From JAQUCI01 sp034932685 (GTDB lineage: Bacteria > Bacillota_I > Bacilli_A > Erysipelotrichales > Erysipelotrichaceae), in the NCBI GenBank assembly GCA_034932685.1, contig JAYFOM010000024.1, forward strand, positions 56,520 through 120,519: a stretch of DNA of 64,000 bases, in the 5' to 3' direction. Positions 35,943-44,091 of the stretch are shown piece by piece (position 1 is the stretch's first letter; each line of letters begins with the position of its first letter). The notes beneath the pieces were generated by a model. The model saw nothing but the letters and a program-made list of their open reading frames with translations, had not been told where the DNA came from and made no database searches. The translations under genes and the position numbers were made by a program.

Positions 35943-36410
35943 ATGAATCAAATTGAGTTGATCAAATCTAAGATCATACCGGTTATCAATGAGCTAGAGT
36001 TAAAGCTTTATGATGTATCGTGGCAAAATGAGAACAAAAACAAAATCTTACAAATTAGTTTTAGTAAACAAGACAATACGATCGATCTTGATACTTGTTC
36101 GATGGCTAGCGACCGCATTTCAACTGTTCTTGATGAGCTTTCACAACTTGATTTTCCTTATTTCTTGGAAGTTTGCTCACCAGGAGCAGAGCGTGAACTA
36201 AGAGATATTGAGGAAATTTATGCCGCTTTAAATGAACATGTTTATGTCAAACTTAAAAATCCACAGAATGGCATATTTGAGCTCACCGGTGATTTAAAAT
36301 CAGTAAACAACGATGAGATCATGATTAGTTATCGCGATAAGACTCGTGAAAAAACTCTTTTAATACAAACTGAAAATATAGCGTTCATTCGCTTAGCAAT
36401 AAAATTCTAA
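35943..36410 (+). CDS. rimP: Ribosome maturation factor RimP
   Basis: 30S assembly factor of 155 aa. It has the N-terminal alpha/beta domain (IIPVINELELKLYDVSW, then DLDTCSMASDRISTVLDE) with the conserved FLEVCSPGAERELR near residue 80 (family: LEVSSPGxxRPL), and a C-terminal SH3-like domain. SD AAAGGAG. First gene of the rimP-nusA-ylxR-ylxQ-infB-rbfA operon, in canonical order. Confidence 0.95.
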   Translation: MNQIELIKSKIIPVINELELKLYDVSWQNENKNKILQISFSKQDNTIDLDTCSMASDRISTVLDELSQLDFPYFLEVCSPGAERELRDIEEIYAALNEHVYVKLKNPQNGIFELTGDLKSVNNDEIMISYRDKTREKTLLIQTENIAFIRLAIKF

Positions 36411-36422
36411 AAGGAGAAAGAA

Positions 36423-37985
36423 ATGAATTGCAATGATTTTTTAAAGGCTATGCAGTCAATTGAAACTGATCGTAGTATCAATAAAGAGATTGTATTAAGC
36501 GCTCTTGTAGAAGCTTTAATGAAGGCTTATCGCAAGCATGTTGATATCCCTGATGCTTTAGTTCGTGTTGATATCAACCAAACAACCGGTGATATTAAAA
36601 TGTATCAGCAGTTTAAGGTTGTTGAAAATGTTGAAATTGATGAATTAGAAATCGCACTTGAACAAGCCCAAAAACACGATCAGAACCTTAAATTAGATGA
36701 TATGTACGAGCAAGAAGTATCAGTTGATGATTTAGGTAGAGCTGCTGCTTTATTGGCTAAAAATGTGCTAAAACAAAAGATTCGTGAAGCAGAAAAACAA
36801 TCGATTTTTGATGAATATATCGACAAACTAGATGAAATGGTTTTAGGCAATATCGAATCAGTCGAGGAGAAGTTTATAGTTGTCAATCTTGGGAAAACAC
36901 TTGCATTAATGCCTAAAACAGCACAAATCCCAAATGAACGCTATTATGAAGGACAAAAAATTCGCGTAGTTATAACGGAAGTAAACAAAGACACAAAGGG
37001 TGCTCAGGTTTTAGTATCACGCTCAGACCCAAAATTAGTAAGAAGACTCTTTGAAAAAGAAGTACCAGAAATTTTTCAGGGTGTTGTTGAAATTAAGGCT
37101 TTAGCTCGTGAAGCGGGTGAGCGTACTAAAATGGCAGTTTATTCAAAGAATCCTGATATTGATCCAATTGGTGCATGTATTGGTCCTCGTGGTTCACGAG
37201 TTCAACTGGTAATTGAAGAACTAAAAGGTGAAAAAATTGATATCTTTGAGTGGAGTGACAACATTGAGGAGTTAATCAAGAATGCGTTAGCACCAGCACA
37301 GATACTTGCAGTTATTCCGGCACTTGAAAAAAGAGGGTTGTTGGTAGTTGTTGATGATAATCAACTATCTTTAGCTATCGGTAAAAAAGGCAAGAATGCT
37401 CGCTTGGCAGTCAGATTGACCAATAGTCGAATTGATATAAAAACAAAAAGCGAACTTGAAGCTCAAAATATTGATTTTAAACAAATGGCATTTGATTATG
37501 CGATTGAACAAGAAAAGATCAAACGTGAAAAAGCTTCAGCTGAGCTGGCTAAAATCACTAAAGCAACTGAAGTTGAAAAAGTTTCTATTGATGATTTACT
37601 AGTTAAAAGTGTTGAAGATAGTGAAGCAAAAGAATCTACCGAAACAAAAACAACTGTAGATAAAACCAAACCAAAAGCGGAACCTAAAAAAGCTAAGAAA
37701 CCACTACGTGAACGTACGGAGTATGTATCGAAGTTTGAAACATTAGCTGAGGGTGGCAAAGTAATTGATAGAAAAGATAAAGCTTTGATCAAGCGTCGCA
37801 AAGATGCAGAAGCTGAGGAACGTAAATTTAAATCAATCGAAATTCGTAAAGAGAAAGATTATGATATTAAACCTGAGTATAGCCCTGAAGAGTTAGCTGA
37901 AATCGAAGCAACACAAGAAGAGTTAGAAAGTACATGGGTTAATGATGATATTGATTTTGATGAATTTGATGAGTATTACGAATAG
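36423..37985 (+). CDS. nusA: Transcription termination/antitermination protein NusA with extended tail
   Basis: Binds RNA polymerase and nascent RNA to modulate pausing and termination. N domain (1-130), S1 domain near 135-200, then KH1 and KH2 with IDPIGACIGPRGSRVQLV near 245 and LSLAIGKKGKNARLAVRLT near 315. Residues of about 350-520 form an extra tail, a charged Lys/Glu-rich region followed by a very acidic end (DDIDFDEFDEYYE), making it 520 aa against 371 in B. subtilis. SD AAAGGAG. Confidence 0.97.
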   Translation: MNCNDFLKAMQSIETDRSINKEIVLSALVEALMKAYRKHVDIPDALVRVDINQTTGDIKMYQQFKVVENVEIDELEIALEQAQKHDQNLKLDDMYEQEVSVDDLGRAAALLAKNVLKQKIREAEKQSIFDEYIDKLDEMVLGNIESVEEKFIVVNLGKTLALMPKTAQIPNERYYEGQKIRVVITEVNKDTKGAQVLVSRSDPKLVRRLFEKEVPEIFQGVVEIKALAREAGERTKMAVYSKNPDIDPIGACIGPRGSRVQLVIEELKGEKIDIFEWSDNIEELIKNALAPAQILAVIPALEKRGLLVVVDDNQLSLAIGKKGKNARLAVRLTNSRIDIKTKSELEAQNIDFKQMAFDYAIEQEKIKREKASAELAKITKATEVEKVSIDDLLVKSVEDSEAKESTETKTTVDKTKPKAEPKKAKKPLRERTEYVSKFETLAEGGKVIDRKDKALIKRRKDAEAEERKFKSIEIRKEKDYDIKPEYSPEELAEIEATQEELESTWVNDDIDFDEFDEYYE

Positions 37986-37999
37986 TAAGGAGAAAACAA

Positions 38000-38257
38000 A
38001 TGCGAAAAATACCAATGCGTAAGTGCTTAGCTACCCAAGAGCAATTACCTAAGAAAGATTTAATAAGAATAGTGCGCTCACCAGATGGTAATGTATTTGT
38101 TGATTTAACTGGTAAAGCTAACGGTAGAGGTGCTTATTTAAAACGTTCAAAAGATGCTATAAGTTTAGCAAAAAAAACAAATGTATTAAGAAGAGCACTA
38201 GAATGTGAAATACCTGAAAGCATCTACCAAGAACTTCTTGAGGTTATCGGTGAGTGA
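38000..38257 (+). CDS. ylxR: YlxR family RNA-binding protein
   Basis: 85 aa DUF448 protein usually co-transcribed with nusA. It carries the conserved MRKCLATQEQLPKKDLIRIV and the GRGAYLKR motif near residue 47. Members bind RNA or nucleoid components; a role in modulating RNase P has been proposed for the family. SD AAGGAG. The stop is TGA and the next gene starts inside its end. Confidence 0.94.
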   Translation: MRKIPMRKCLATQEQLPKKDLIRIVRSPDGNVFVDLTGKANGRGAYLKRSKDAISLAKKTNVLRRALECEIPESIYQELLEVIGE

Positions 38258-38555
38258 TATTTATAATTTGTTAGGCTTATGTCGAAGAGCGAATCAATTA
38301 ATATTCGGTGAACCACTATTTAAAGCCTTAAGAAGTCACAAAGTAAAGTTGATCGTCATAAGTAAAGATGCTTCAAAACGTACTGAAAAACAGTTGTTAA
38401 ACAAATGTGCATATTATAAAGTTCCATATATTTATGTTGATGATAGTAACATGCTTTCACATGCTATTGGTAAAAATAACATAAAATCACTTGGAATAAC
38501 CGATGACGGTTTTGCACAAAGAATGATTATTATAGATAGAAATGAGGTGGGTTAA
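38250..38555 (+). CDS. ylxQ: YlxQ, L7Ae-family RNA-binding protein
   Basis: L7Ae/L30e-fold K-turn binding protein related to L7Ae-like ribosomal proteins. From the chosen GTG start the protein is 101 aa and begins SDIYNLLGLCRRANQLIFGE, matching the family start, with VKLIVISKDASKRTEKQL near 32. An upstream in-frame ATG at 38205 would only translate the end of ylxR out of frame. It overlaps ylxR by 8 bases, and infB begins at its stop. Confidence 0.88.
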   Translation: MSDIYNLLGLCRRANQLIFGEPLFKALRSHKVKLIVISKDASKRTEKQLLNKCAYYKVPYIYVDDSNMLSHAIGKNNIKSLGITDDGFAQRMIIIDRNEVG

Positions 38556-40381
38556 TGGCAAAAGCAAGACAAACAAACAGAAAAAAAAGAACAGGTAACA
38601 ACAAACCAGTCTTTAAGCAAAAAACTAATTATCCAACAGAAATAACCTATAAAGAAGGGATAACTGTAGGTGATTTAGCTGATAAGACTGAAAGAAATGC
38701 AAGTGAGATCATAAAAATCCTGTTTATGCTTGGCAAAATGGTGACAATTAACACCTCGATGGATGAAGAATCAATTCAATTAGTTTGTATGGAATTGAAT
38801 ATTGAAGCCACAAAAGAGGAGTACGTTGAACAAGATTCACTTGAGGATACTGAAACCGATGATGAGAAAAATCTAAAAGAAAGAGCTCCAATAGTAACCA
38901 TAATGGGTCATGTTGACCATGGTAAAACAACTTTATTGGATACAATTAGGAAAACCCATGTTGTCACAAGTGAGTTTGGTGGTATTACACAACATATCGG
39001 TGCTTATCAAGTAACAATAAACAATAAGAGAATTACTTTTTTAGATACACCAGGACATGAAGCTTTTACAGCAATGCGCGCAAGAGGTGCTAAGGTAACT
39101 GATATGACGGTTATAGTTGTGGCGGCTGATGATGGTGTAATGCCACAAACAAGAGAAGCAGTAGACCACGCTAAAGCAGCTCAATGTCCAATAATCGTAG
39201 CAATCAATAAAATTGATAAACCAAATATCAATATTGATAAGATCATGAATGGCATGGCTGATCTTGGCTTGATACCTGAAGAATGGGGTGGCGATACTAT
39301 ATTCGTTAAACTTTCAGCAAAAACTGGTGAAGGTGTTAATACGCTACTTGAAACTATTGCAGTATTAAGTGAAGTATTAAATTTAAGAGCTAATCCAAAT
39401 CGTTTATCATCAGGTACTGTAATTGAAGCTAAGCTTGATAAGGGACGTGGTCCTGTTACTACTTTATTAGTACAAAACGGTACTTTAAAAACTGGTGATA
39501 CATTGGTTGTTGGTGCTTGTTTTGGTCGCGTTCGCAAAATGACTGATGATCGTGGCAGAGAAATAAAAGAAGCCTTACCTTCATCACCAGTTGAGATTAT
39601 TGGTTTAAATGATGTTCCAGTTGCTGGTGATAATTTCAAAGTGTTTGCTAATGAAAAACAAGCACGTGATGTTGCCGCAAGACGTTCACAAAGTAAGATT
39701 GAAACTGAAAGACGTAGTTCAAGTGCTTTGAGTTTGGAAGATTTGTCACGTCAAATTCAAGAAGGTGATGTTCAAGAAATTCCTATCATCATCAAAGCTG
39801 ATGTGCAAGGTTCAGCTGAAGCAGTTAAATCTTCATTTGAAAAAATTGATGTTATGGGAGTTAAAGTTAATGTCATTAGAAGTACGGCTGGTGCTATCAA
39901 TGAGAGTGATGTTATGTTAGCTAGTGCTTCAAACGCACTTGTTTATGGCTTTAATGTTAGACCAGATGCTAATGTTCGTCGTAAGGCAGCAGAAGAAAAT
40001 GTTGAAATTCATTTACATAAAATCATATATAAAGCAATCGAAGAAGTTGAAGCAGCAATGAAGGGTATGCTAGCCCCAGTATTTGAAGAAGTAATATTCG
40101 GACAAGCATCGGTTAGACAGATATTTAAAGTCAGTAAAATTGGAACAATTGCTGGATGTATGGTTACAGATGGTAAGTTTGTACGTGATGCTGGTGTACG
40201 TTTGATAAGAGATGGTGTTGTGGTTTATGATGGTAAATTGGGTTCTTTAAAACGTTTCCAAAACGATGTAAAAGAAGTAGCTGCTGGTTATGAATGTGGT
40301 ATAACCATTCATAATTTCAATGATATAAAAGAAAATGATATCCTTGAAGCCTATGGTCAAGAAGAAGTTGAGCAAGACTAA
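38555..40381 (+). CDS. infB: Translation initiation factor IF-2
   Basis: GTPase that delivers initiator tRNA to the 30S subunit. The 608 aa start with a short basic N-terminal region, then domain N2 (ITVGDLADKTERNASEIIKI), the G domain with GHVDHGKTT near residue 118, DTPGHEA near 165 and NKID near 219, and domains II to IV with the C-terminal initiator-tRNA-binding part. This is much shorter than the Bacillus protein because the long N-terminal extension is absent. SD GAGGTG. Both flanking genes overlap by one base. Confidence 0.98.
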   Translation: MAKARQTNRKKRTGNNKPVFKQKTNYPTEITYKEGITVGDLADKTERNASEIIKILFMLGKMVTINTSMDEESIQLVCMELNIEATKEEYVEQDSLEDTETDDEKNLKERAPIVTIMGHVDHGKTTLLDTIRKTHVVTSEFGGITQHIGAYQVTINNKRITFLDTPGHEAFTAMRARGAKVTDMTVIVVAADDGVMPQTREAVDHAKAAQCPIIVAINKIDKPNINIDKIMNGMADLGLIPEEWGGDTIFVKLSAKTGEGVNTLLETIAVLSEVLNLRANPNRLSSGTVIEAKLDKGRGPVTTLLVQNGTLKTGDTLVVGACFGRVRKMTDDRGREIKEALPSSPVEIIGLNDVPVAGDNFKVFANEKQARDVAARRSQSKIETERRSSSALSLEDLSRQIQEGDVQEIPIIIKADVQGSAEAVKSSFEKIDVMGVKVNVIRSTAGAINESDVMLASASNALVYGFNVRPDANVRRKAAEENVEIHLHKIIYKAIEEVEAAMKGMLAPVFEEVIFGQASVRQIFKVSKIGTIAGCMVTDGKFVRDAGVRLIRDGVVVYDGKLGSLKRFQNDVKEVAAGYECGITIHNFNDIKENDILEAYGQEEVEQD

Positions 40382-40713
40382 TGAAAGTACGTACTGAAAG
40401 ATTAGCCCAAATTATCAAGAAAGAGATTTCTGAGATCATTCAGTTCGCTTTAAAGGATAAGCGCGTTGGTTTTGTTACAATTACTGATGTAACGGTTACT
40501 AATGATCTTTCATTTGCCAAGATATATGTTAATATTCTTGATGATGAAGTGAAAGTTAACGAACGTTTTGAAAGTTTGAAAAAAGCTAAAGGTTTTATTC
40601 GATCGCAATTAGCTTCTAAATTATCAACATATAAAGTTCCAGAGTTGATTTTTATTCTTGATGATTCCTTAAAAAAGGGGAATCGAATTGAAGAAATCAT
40701 TAAAAAACTATAA
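40381..40713 (+). CDS. rbfA: 30S ribosome-binding factor RbfA
   Basis: Cold-shock and 16S maturation factor, 110 aa with a KH-like fold: RTERLAQIIKKEISEIIQFALK at the start, VTITDVTVTNDLSFAKIYVN in the middle and VPELIFILDDSLKKGNRIEEI at the end (family: P.L.F..D.S...G..I). Last gene of the rimP-nusA operon; a bidirectional terminator overlaps its stop. Confidence 0.96.
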   Translation: MKVRTERLAQIIKKEISEIIQFALKDKRVGFVTITDVTVTNDLSFAKIYVNILDDEVKVNERFESLKKAKGFIRSQLASKLSTYKVPELIFILDDSLKKGNRIEEIIKKL

Positions 40714-40739
40714 AGACAAGTTAATCCTTGTCTTTTTTT
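40712..40739. terminator. Bidirectional terminator between rbfA and ttcA
   Basis: Nine-bp stem AAAGACAAG/CTTGTCTTT with loop TTAATC and a T run on the plus strand; A-rich bases before it give a T run on the minus strand. It overlaps the ends of both convergent genes. Confidence 0.9.
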
Positions 40740-41452
40740 GTCCATAATAAGACATTTTCATGATTACTTAACATGTGTAGAAAATTCTTTTTTGCTTCGG
40801 GATATGTTTTGTAGATGCTATCTAATAACTCTTTGATAGCTTGTCTTTTCGTAAAACCATCAACAGGACAGTTCGATTTAACTATCGGTAAGCTCAACTT
40901 TATGACGGTTTCCTTTATGTCGTTTTCATGTACATAGACAAAGGGTCTAATTAATGTAATATTCTCATTTGATAAGTACTGACTAGGTGAAAAAGTTGCT
41001 ATTTTACCACCATAAATTTGATTTAATAATAGTGTTTCAATAGCATCATCACTATTATGTCCAAGGGCGATTTTATTACACCCATGTTCTTTCGCTATCT
41101 TAACTAGTGCGCCTTTTTTTAGTGTTGAACAAAGTGAACAATCAAGACGACCCTTAACTAAATGTTTGCTTAAAATATCTTTGATCTTTGTTTTCTCAAT
41201 AATGAACTCGATTTCTAACTCTTCAAAATATTGTTTTATATCGCTTAAATCATTATCAAAACCAACATCTATAGAAATTGCGATGATCTTATAATCTTTC
41301 TTTACATATCTTCGATACAAGATTAGTGCATGTAGCAATAATACCGAATCTTTTCCACCTGATATACCAACCGCAATTTTATCATTTGTGTTAATCAAAT
41401 CATAATCTTGATCAGCTTTTCTTAAACTACCTAATATTTTACGAAATGACAT
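40721..41452 (-). CDS. ttcA: TtcA-like tRNA thiolation PP-loop ATPase
   Basis: Member of the TtcA/TilS/CTU1 adenylating tRNA-modification family. It has PP-loop AVGISGGKDSVLLLHAL near residue 30, the Fe-S/catalytic CSLC motif near 103 followed by STLKKGALVKIA, and GHNSDDAIETLLLNQIY near 130. The C-terminal NCPVDGF with another Cys fits the family. TtcA proper makes 2-thiocytidine 32 in tRNA; paralogues with other targets exist, so the exact site is inferred. It is the only minus-strand gene between 10.5 and 52.8 kb and splits the conserved rbfA-truB junction. Confidence 0.86.
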   Translation of the reverse strand: MSFRKILGSLRKADQDYDLINTNDKIAVGISGGKDSVLLLHALILYRRYVKKDYKIIAISIDVGFDNDLSDIKQYFEELEIEFIIEKTKIKDILSKHLVKGRLDCSLCSTLKKGALVKIAKEHGCNKIALGHNSDDAIETLLLNQIYGGKIATFSPSQYLSNENITLIRPFVYVHENDIKETVIKLSLPIVKSNCPVDGFTKRQAIKELLDSIYKTYPEAKKNFLHMLSNHENVLLWTKKDKD

Positions 41453-41470
41453 GTTTAATACATCCTTACT

Positions 41471-41499
41471 TTGATATCATAGCATAGCTTTGGTATAAT
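41471..41499 (+). promoter_or_regulatory. Promoter of truB-ribF
   Basis: TTGATA at 41471-41476 and TATAAT at 41494-41499, spacer exactly 17. The predicted start at about 41506 lies downstream of the ATG at 41498, which argues that translation of truB begins at TTG 41522. Confidence 0.78.
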
Positions 41500-41521
41500 G
41501 ATTGAGGAAAAGAGTGAGAAT

Positions 41522-42364
41522 TTGAAGGGAATTATATTGATTGATAAACCAAGCGGTATGACCTCGTTTAAGGTTGTAGCGATTGCACGAAGAATACTAA
41601 ATATTAAAAAGATCGGCCATTCTGGAACACTTGATCCAAATGCGACTGGTTTACTTTTACTGTTGTTAAACAAAAGCACTAAGTTGTTACCTTTTATCGA
41701 TAATCACTTTAAGACATATGAGTTTAGTTTTAAGTTAGGAATAAAAACTGACACGGCAGATATATGGGGACAAGTAATAGAAGTAAAACCGGTTAAACCA
41801 CTTACTGATAATGATATAAAGAGAGTTTGTGATCATTTCACTGGTACATACCAACAACTACCACCAATGGTTTCGGCGATTAAGGTTGATGGCAGAAAAC
41901 TCTATGAGTATGCGCGAAATAATGAAGTTATCAAGCGTGATTTACGGCAAGTGGTCATCAAAAGTTTAACTATAAAGAAAATTGATGATGATAATTACAG
42001 TGGTGTTGTTGAGTGTTCAAAAGGCACATATGTTAGAACGCTGTGCGAGGATATCGCTTTTTACTGTAATAATATCGCTACTATGACATCAATTAGAAGA
42101 ACAGCTATAGGCATGCTCAAGATAAATGATGCATGTTCACTTGAGGATCTAGATAGTGGTCATTTTAAGATGATTGATCCGCGAAGTTTATTATCAGAAT
42201 ATAAGTTTGTTGATTATGATGACATTAAAACGGTATTTAATGGTCATGAAATCAAATTGAGTATTGATGAAAACAAGTGTTTCATATGTTATGAGGATGA
42301 AATAGTCGCTTTTTATGAAAGAAAAGACAATGATACTTTTCATTGCGTACGAGGATTATGGTAA
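41522..42364 (+). CDS. truB: tRNA pseudouridine(55) synthase TruB
   Basis: Makes pseudouridine 55 in the T loop of tRNA. The TTG at 41522 gives 280 aa starting KGIILIDKPSGMTSF, the family start. An upstream ATG at 41498 would add eight residues but overlaps the -10 box. Catalytic Asp lies in GHSGTLDPNATGLLLLL near residue 37, with YQQLPPMVSAIKVDGRKLYE near 113 and SKGTYVRTLCEDIA near 164. The C-terminal PUA-like part is short. ribF overlaps the stop by one base. Confidence 0.95.
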   Translation: MKGIILIDKPSGMTSFKVVAIARRILNIKKIGHSGTLDPNATGLLLLLLNKSTKLLPFIDNHFKTYEFSFKLGIKTDTADIWGQVIEVKPVKPLTDNDIKRVCDHFTGTYQQLPPMVSAIKVDGRKLYEYARNNEVIKRDLRQVVIKSLTIKKIDDDNYSGVVECSKGTYVRTLCEDIAFYCNNIATMTSIRRTAIGMLKINDACSLEDLDSGHFKMIDPRSLLSEYKFVDYDDIKTVFNGHEIKLSIDENKCFICYEDEIVAFYERKDNDTFHCVRGLW

Positions 42365-43314
42365 TGATCGTAAATTATATTGATATAGCAGATAATTTTT
42401 ACTTCAATCAGGATGTGGCTGCATGTATTGGACATTTTGATGGTGTTCACCTTGGACATCAAGCATTAATAAATAGTGCTATTTTTAAAGCTAAAGAATT
42501 AAATATTAAAAGTGCAATGATCACATTTGATCCTGACCCCAAATCGATATTGACAAGCAAAGTAACAAAGATATTGACAACAATTGAAGAGAAAATCAAA
42601 CGATCTGCCTATTTTGGCATCGATATTATGTATATCATTAGATTTGATCAAAATTTAGCGATGTTAAGTGCTAATGATTTTATTACTAAAGTGCTATTTA
42701 GATTAAGCATTAGATCTTTGACATGCGGTTTTGATTTTCGCTTTGGTAATAAAGGCTTTGGTACGATAGCAACGTTAGAAGCAGCTCTTAAAAATCATAT
42801 TGAGCTTGAAATAATAGCGCAGATAAGTCATGATGATCAAAAGATCAGTAGTACCTGGATCAACACATTACTTCATCAAGGTAAGCTAAAACTTGTTAAT
42901 ACTTTATTAGGTTATCCATTTGCACTAAGTGGAATAGTAATAAAGGGCCATCAGGTTGGTCGTAGATTGAATTTTCCAACCGCAAATATAGCATATCAAG
43001 ATAATCAGTCTTTACCAAAAATTGGGGTCTATATTGGTTTGATAATTTTTGAAAATAAGATTTATCAAGCGATGATCAATGTTGGTAATAATCCAACTTT
43101 TTATCAAAAGCATCATACAACCATTGAGGCTCATATATTGAATTTCGATCAAGATATTTACGAAAAACAAATTAGGATCATTTTTATAGAGCGATTACGT
43201 GATGAAATTAAATATCAAAACGCTGATAGTTTAATTCAACAGTTAAATGATGACAAAATAGCAGTACAAAAATATTTTAAAATTAACCAAATAAATATGT
43301 CTTTATTACTGTAG
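42364..43314 (+). CDS. ribF: Bifunctional riboflavin kinase/FMN adenylyltransferase RibF
   Basis: Converts riboflavin to FMN and FAD. The N-terminal FAD synthetase domain has ACIGHFDGVHLGHQALI near residue 21 and CGFDFRFGNKGFG near 120; the C-terminal flavokinase domain has GRRLNFPTANIA near 200 and NVGNNPTF near 240. ATG 42364 (316 aa) is preferred because GAGG at 42351-42354 is nine bases before it; TTG 42343 and ATG 42358 are possible but poorly placed. With ribU at 56 kb it forms the riboflavin uptake and activation route. Confidence 0.95.
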   Translation: MIVNYIDIADNFYFNQDVAACIGHFDGVHLGHQALINSAIFKAKELNIKSAMITFDPDPKSILTSKVTKILTTIEEKIKRSAYFGIDIMYIIRFDQNLAMLSANDFITKVLFRLSIRSLTCGFDFRFGNKGFGTIATLEAALKNHIELEIIAQISHDDQKISSTWINTLLHQGKLKLVNTLLGYPFALSGIVIKGHQVGRRLNFPTANIAYQDNQSLPKIGVYIGLIIFENKIYQAMINVGNNPTFYQKHHTTIEAHILNFDQDIYEKQIRIIFIERLRDEIKYQNADSLIQQLNDDKIAVQKYFKINQINMSLLL

Positions 43315-43346
43315 TATAATTTGCTATACTAGAGATGGTGATAAAT

Positions 43347-43676
43347 ATGGCTCATGAGTATATAAACTTAAAAATTGACACAAACGATAACAGTAAAATT
43401 GCATTGGCAAAGGGTGTTTTTGAGTCTATCATTATGACAACTTTAAAGGAAGACAGCAAGGCTGTTTTACCTGATATGAACGCATTTAATAAATATGTTA
43501 CTTGTAAGATACTAAACAATGCTTTAACTATCCATGTCGATATTAAGGTTAAATTTGGTGCTAATGTTAGTGACATTTGTGAAAGACTGCAGGAAAAGTT
43601 GTTTCAAAACATATATCAAATGACTGACATAAAGTGTTACTTCATCGATATAAGTGTTATTGGTTTTGTTTTTTAA
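43347..43676 (+). CDS. yqhY: Asp23/Gls24 (DUF322) family protein, YqhY-like
   Basis: 109 aa Asp23-family protein in the yqhY position before nusB, as in Bacillus where YqhY is connected with lipid (acetyl-CoA carboxylase) homeostasis. ATG 43347 (MAHEYINL) is preferred over ATG 43335 because the latter lies right after a TATACT box (43325-43330) and GGTGA stands between them. The accB and accC genes that precede yqhY in Bacillus are absent. A terminator overlaps the stop, separating it from nusB. Confidence 0.85.
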   Translation: MAHEYINLKIDTNDNSKIALAKGVFESIIMTTLKEDSKAVLPDMNAFNKYVTCKILNNALTIHVDIKVKFGANVSDICERLQEKLFQNIYQMTDIKCYFIDISVIGFVF

Positions 43677-43696
43677 CACCTATTAGGTGTTTTTTT
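43675..43696 (+). terminator. Terminator between yqhY and nusB
   Basis: AACACCT/AGGTGTT stem with loop ATT and a T run. Confidence 0.88.
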
Positions 43697-43716
43697 CACT
43701 TAACAAGGAGTAATAC

Positions 43717-44091
43717 ATGAATCGGCATCAACAAAGGATCAAACTTATGATTGGTATTTATCAATACTTACTGATCAAAAAAGATATAAATGATATAGCA
43801 GAAGAAATTAGAACAAATGATCAAATGATAAATGAGTATTTTTATGACGTTCTTTCGAACGTCTTTGATCATGAAGAAATTATGATCACAAAAATAAACG
43901 ATTGTTTAACTGAATGGGACTATCATCGTTTAGGTTATATTGAACAGGCAATCATGCTTTTAGCTACGGTTGAAATATTATACTTAACATATGATAAAGC
44001 AGTAGTTATCGATGAGGCTGTTTTGTTGGCTAAAGAGTATTGTGATGATGATACATATAAACTAATCAATGGTGTTTTAGATCGATTATGA
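43717..44091 (+). CDS. nusB: Transcription antitermination factor NusB
   Basis: All-helical antitermination and rRNA-processing factor, 124 aa (short side of the family). It starts NRHQQRIKLMIGIYQYLL and has the conserved C-terminal half LGYIEQAIMLLATVEILYL, VVIDEAVLLAKEYCDDDTYKLINGVLDRL. SD AAGGAG. It overlaps xseA by four bases; folD, which stands between them in Bacillus, is missing. Confidence 0.93.
   Translation: MNRHQQRIKLMIGIYQYLLIKKDINDIAEEIRTNDQMINEYFYDVLSNVFDHEEIMITKINDCLTEWDYHRLGYIEQAIMLLATVEILYLTYDKAVVIDEAVLLAKEYCDDDTYKLINGVLDRL

Noticed and set aside
38205..38250. Start of ylxQ at ATG 38205
   Set aside because: The added 15 residues are an out-of-frame reading of ylxR; the GTG at 38250 fits the family start.
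39181..39639. 152-aa minus-strand frame inside infB
   Set aside because: It lies wholly within the conserved IF-2 coding region, has no ribosome binding site and its translation resembles no family; an antisense shadow.
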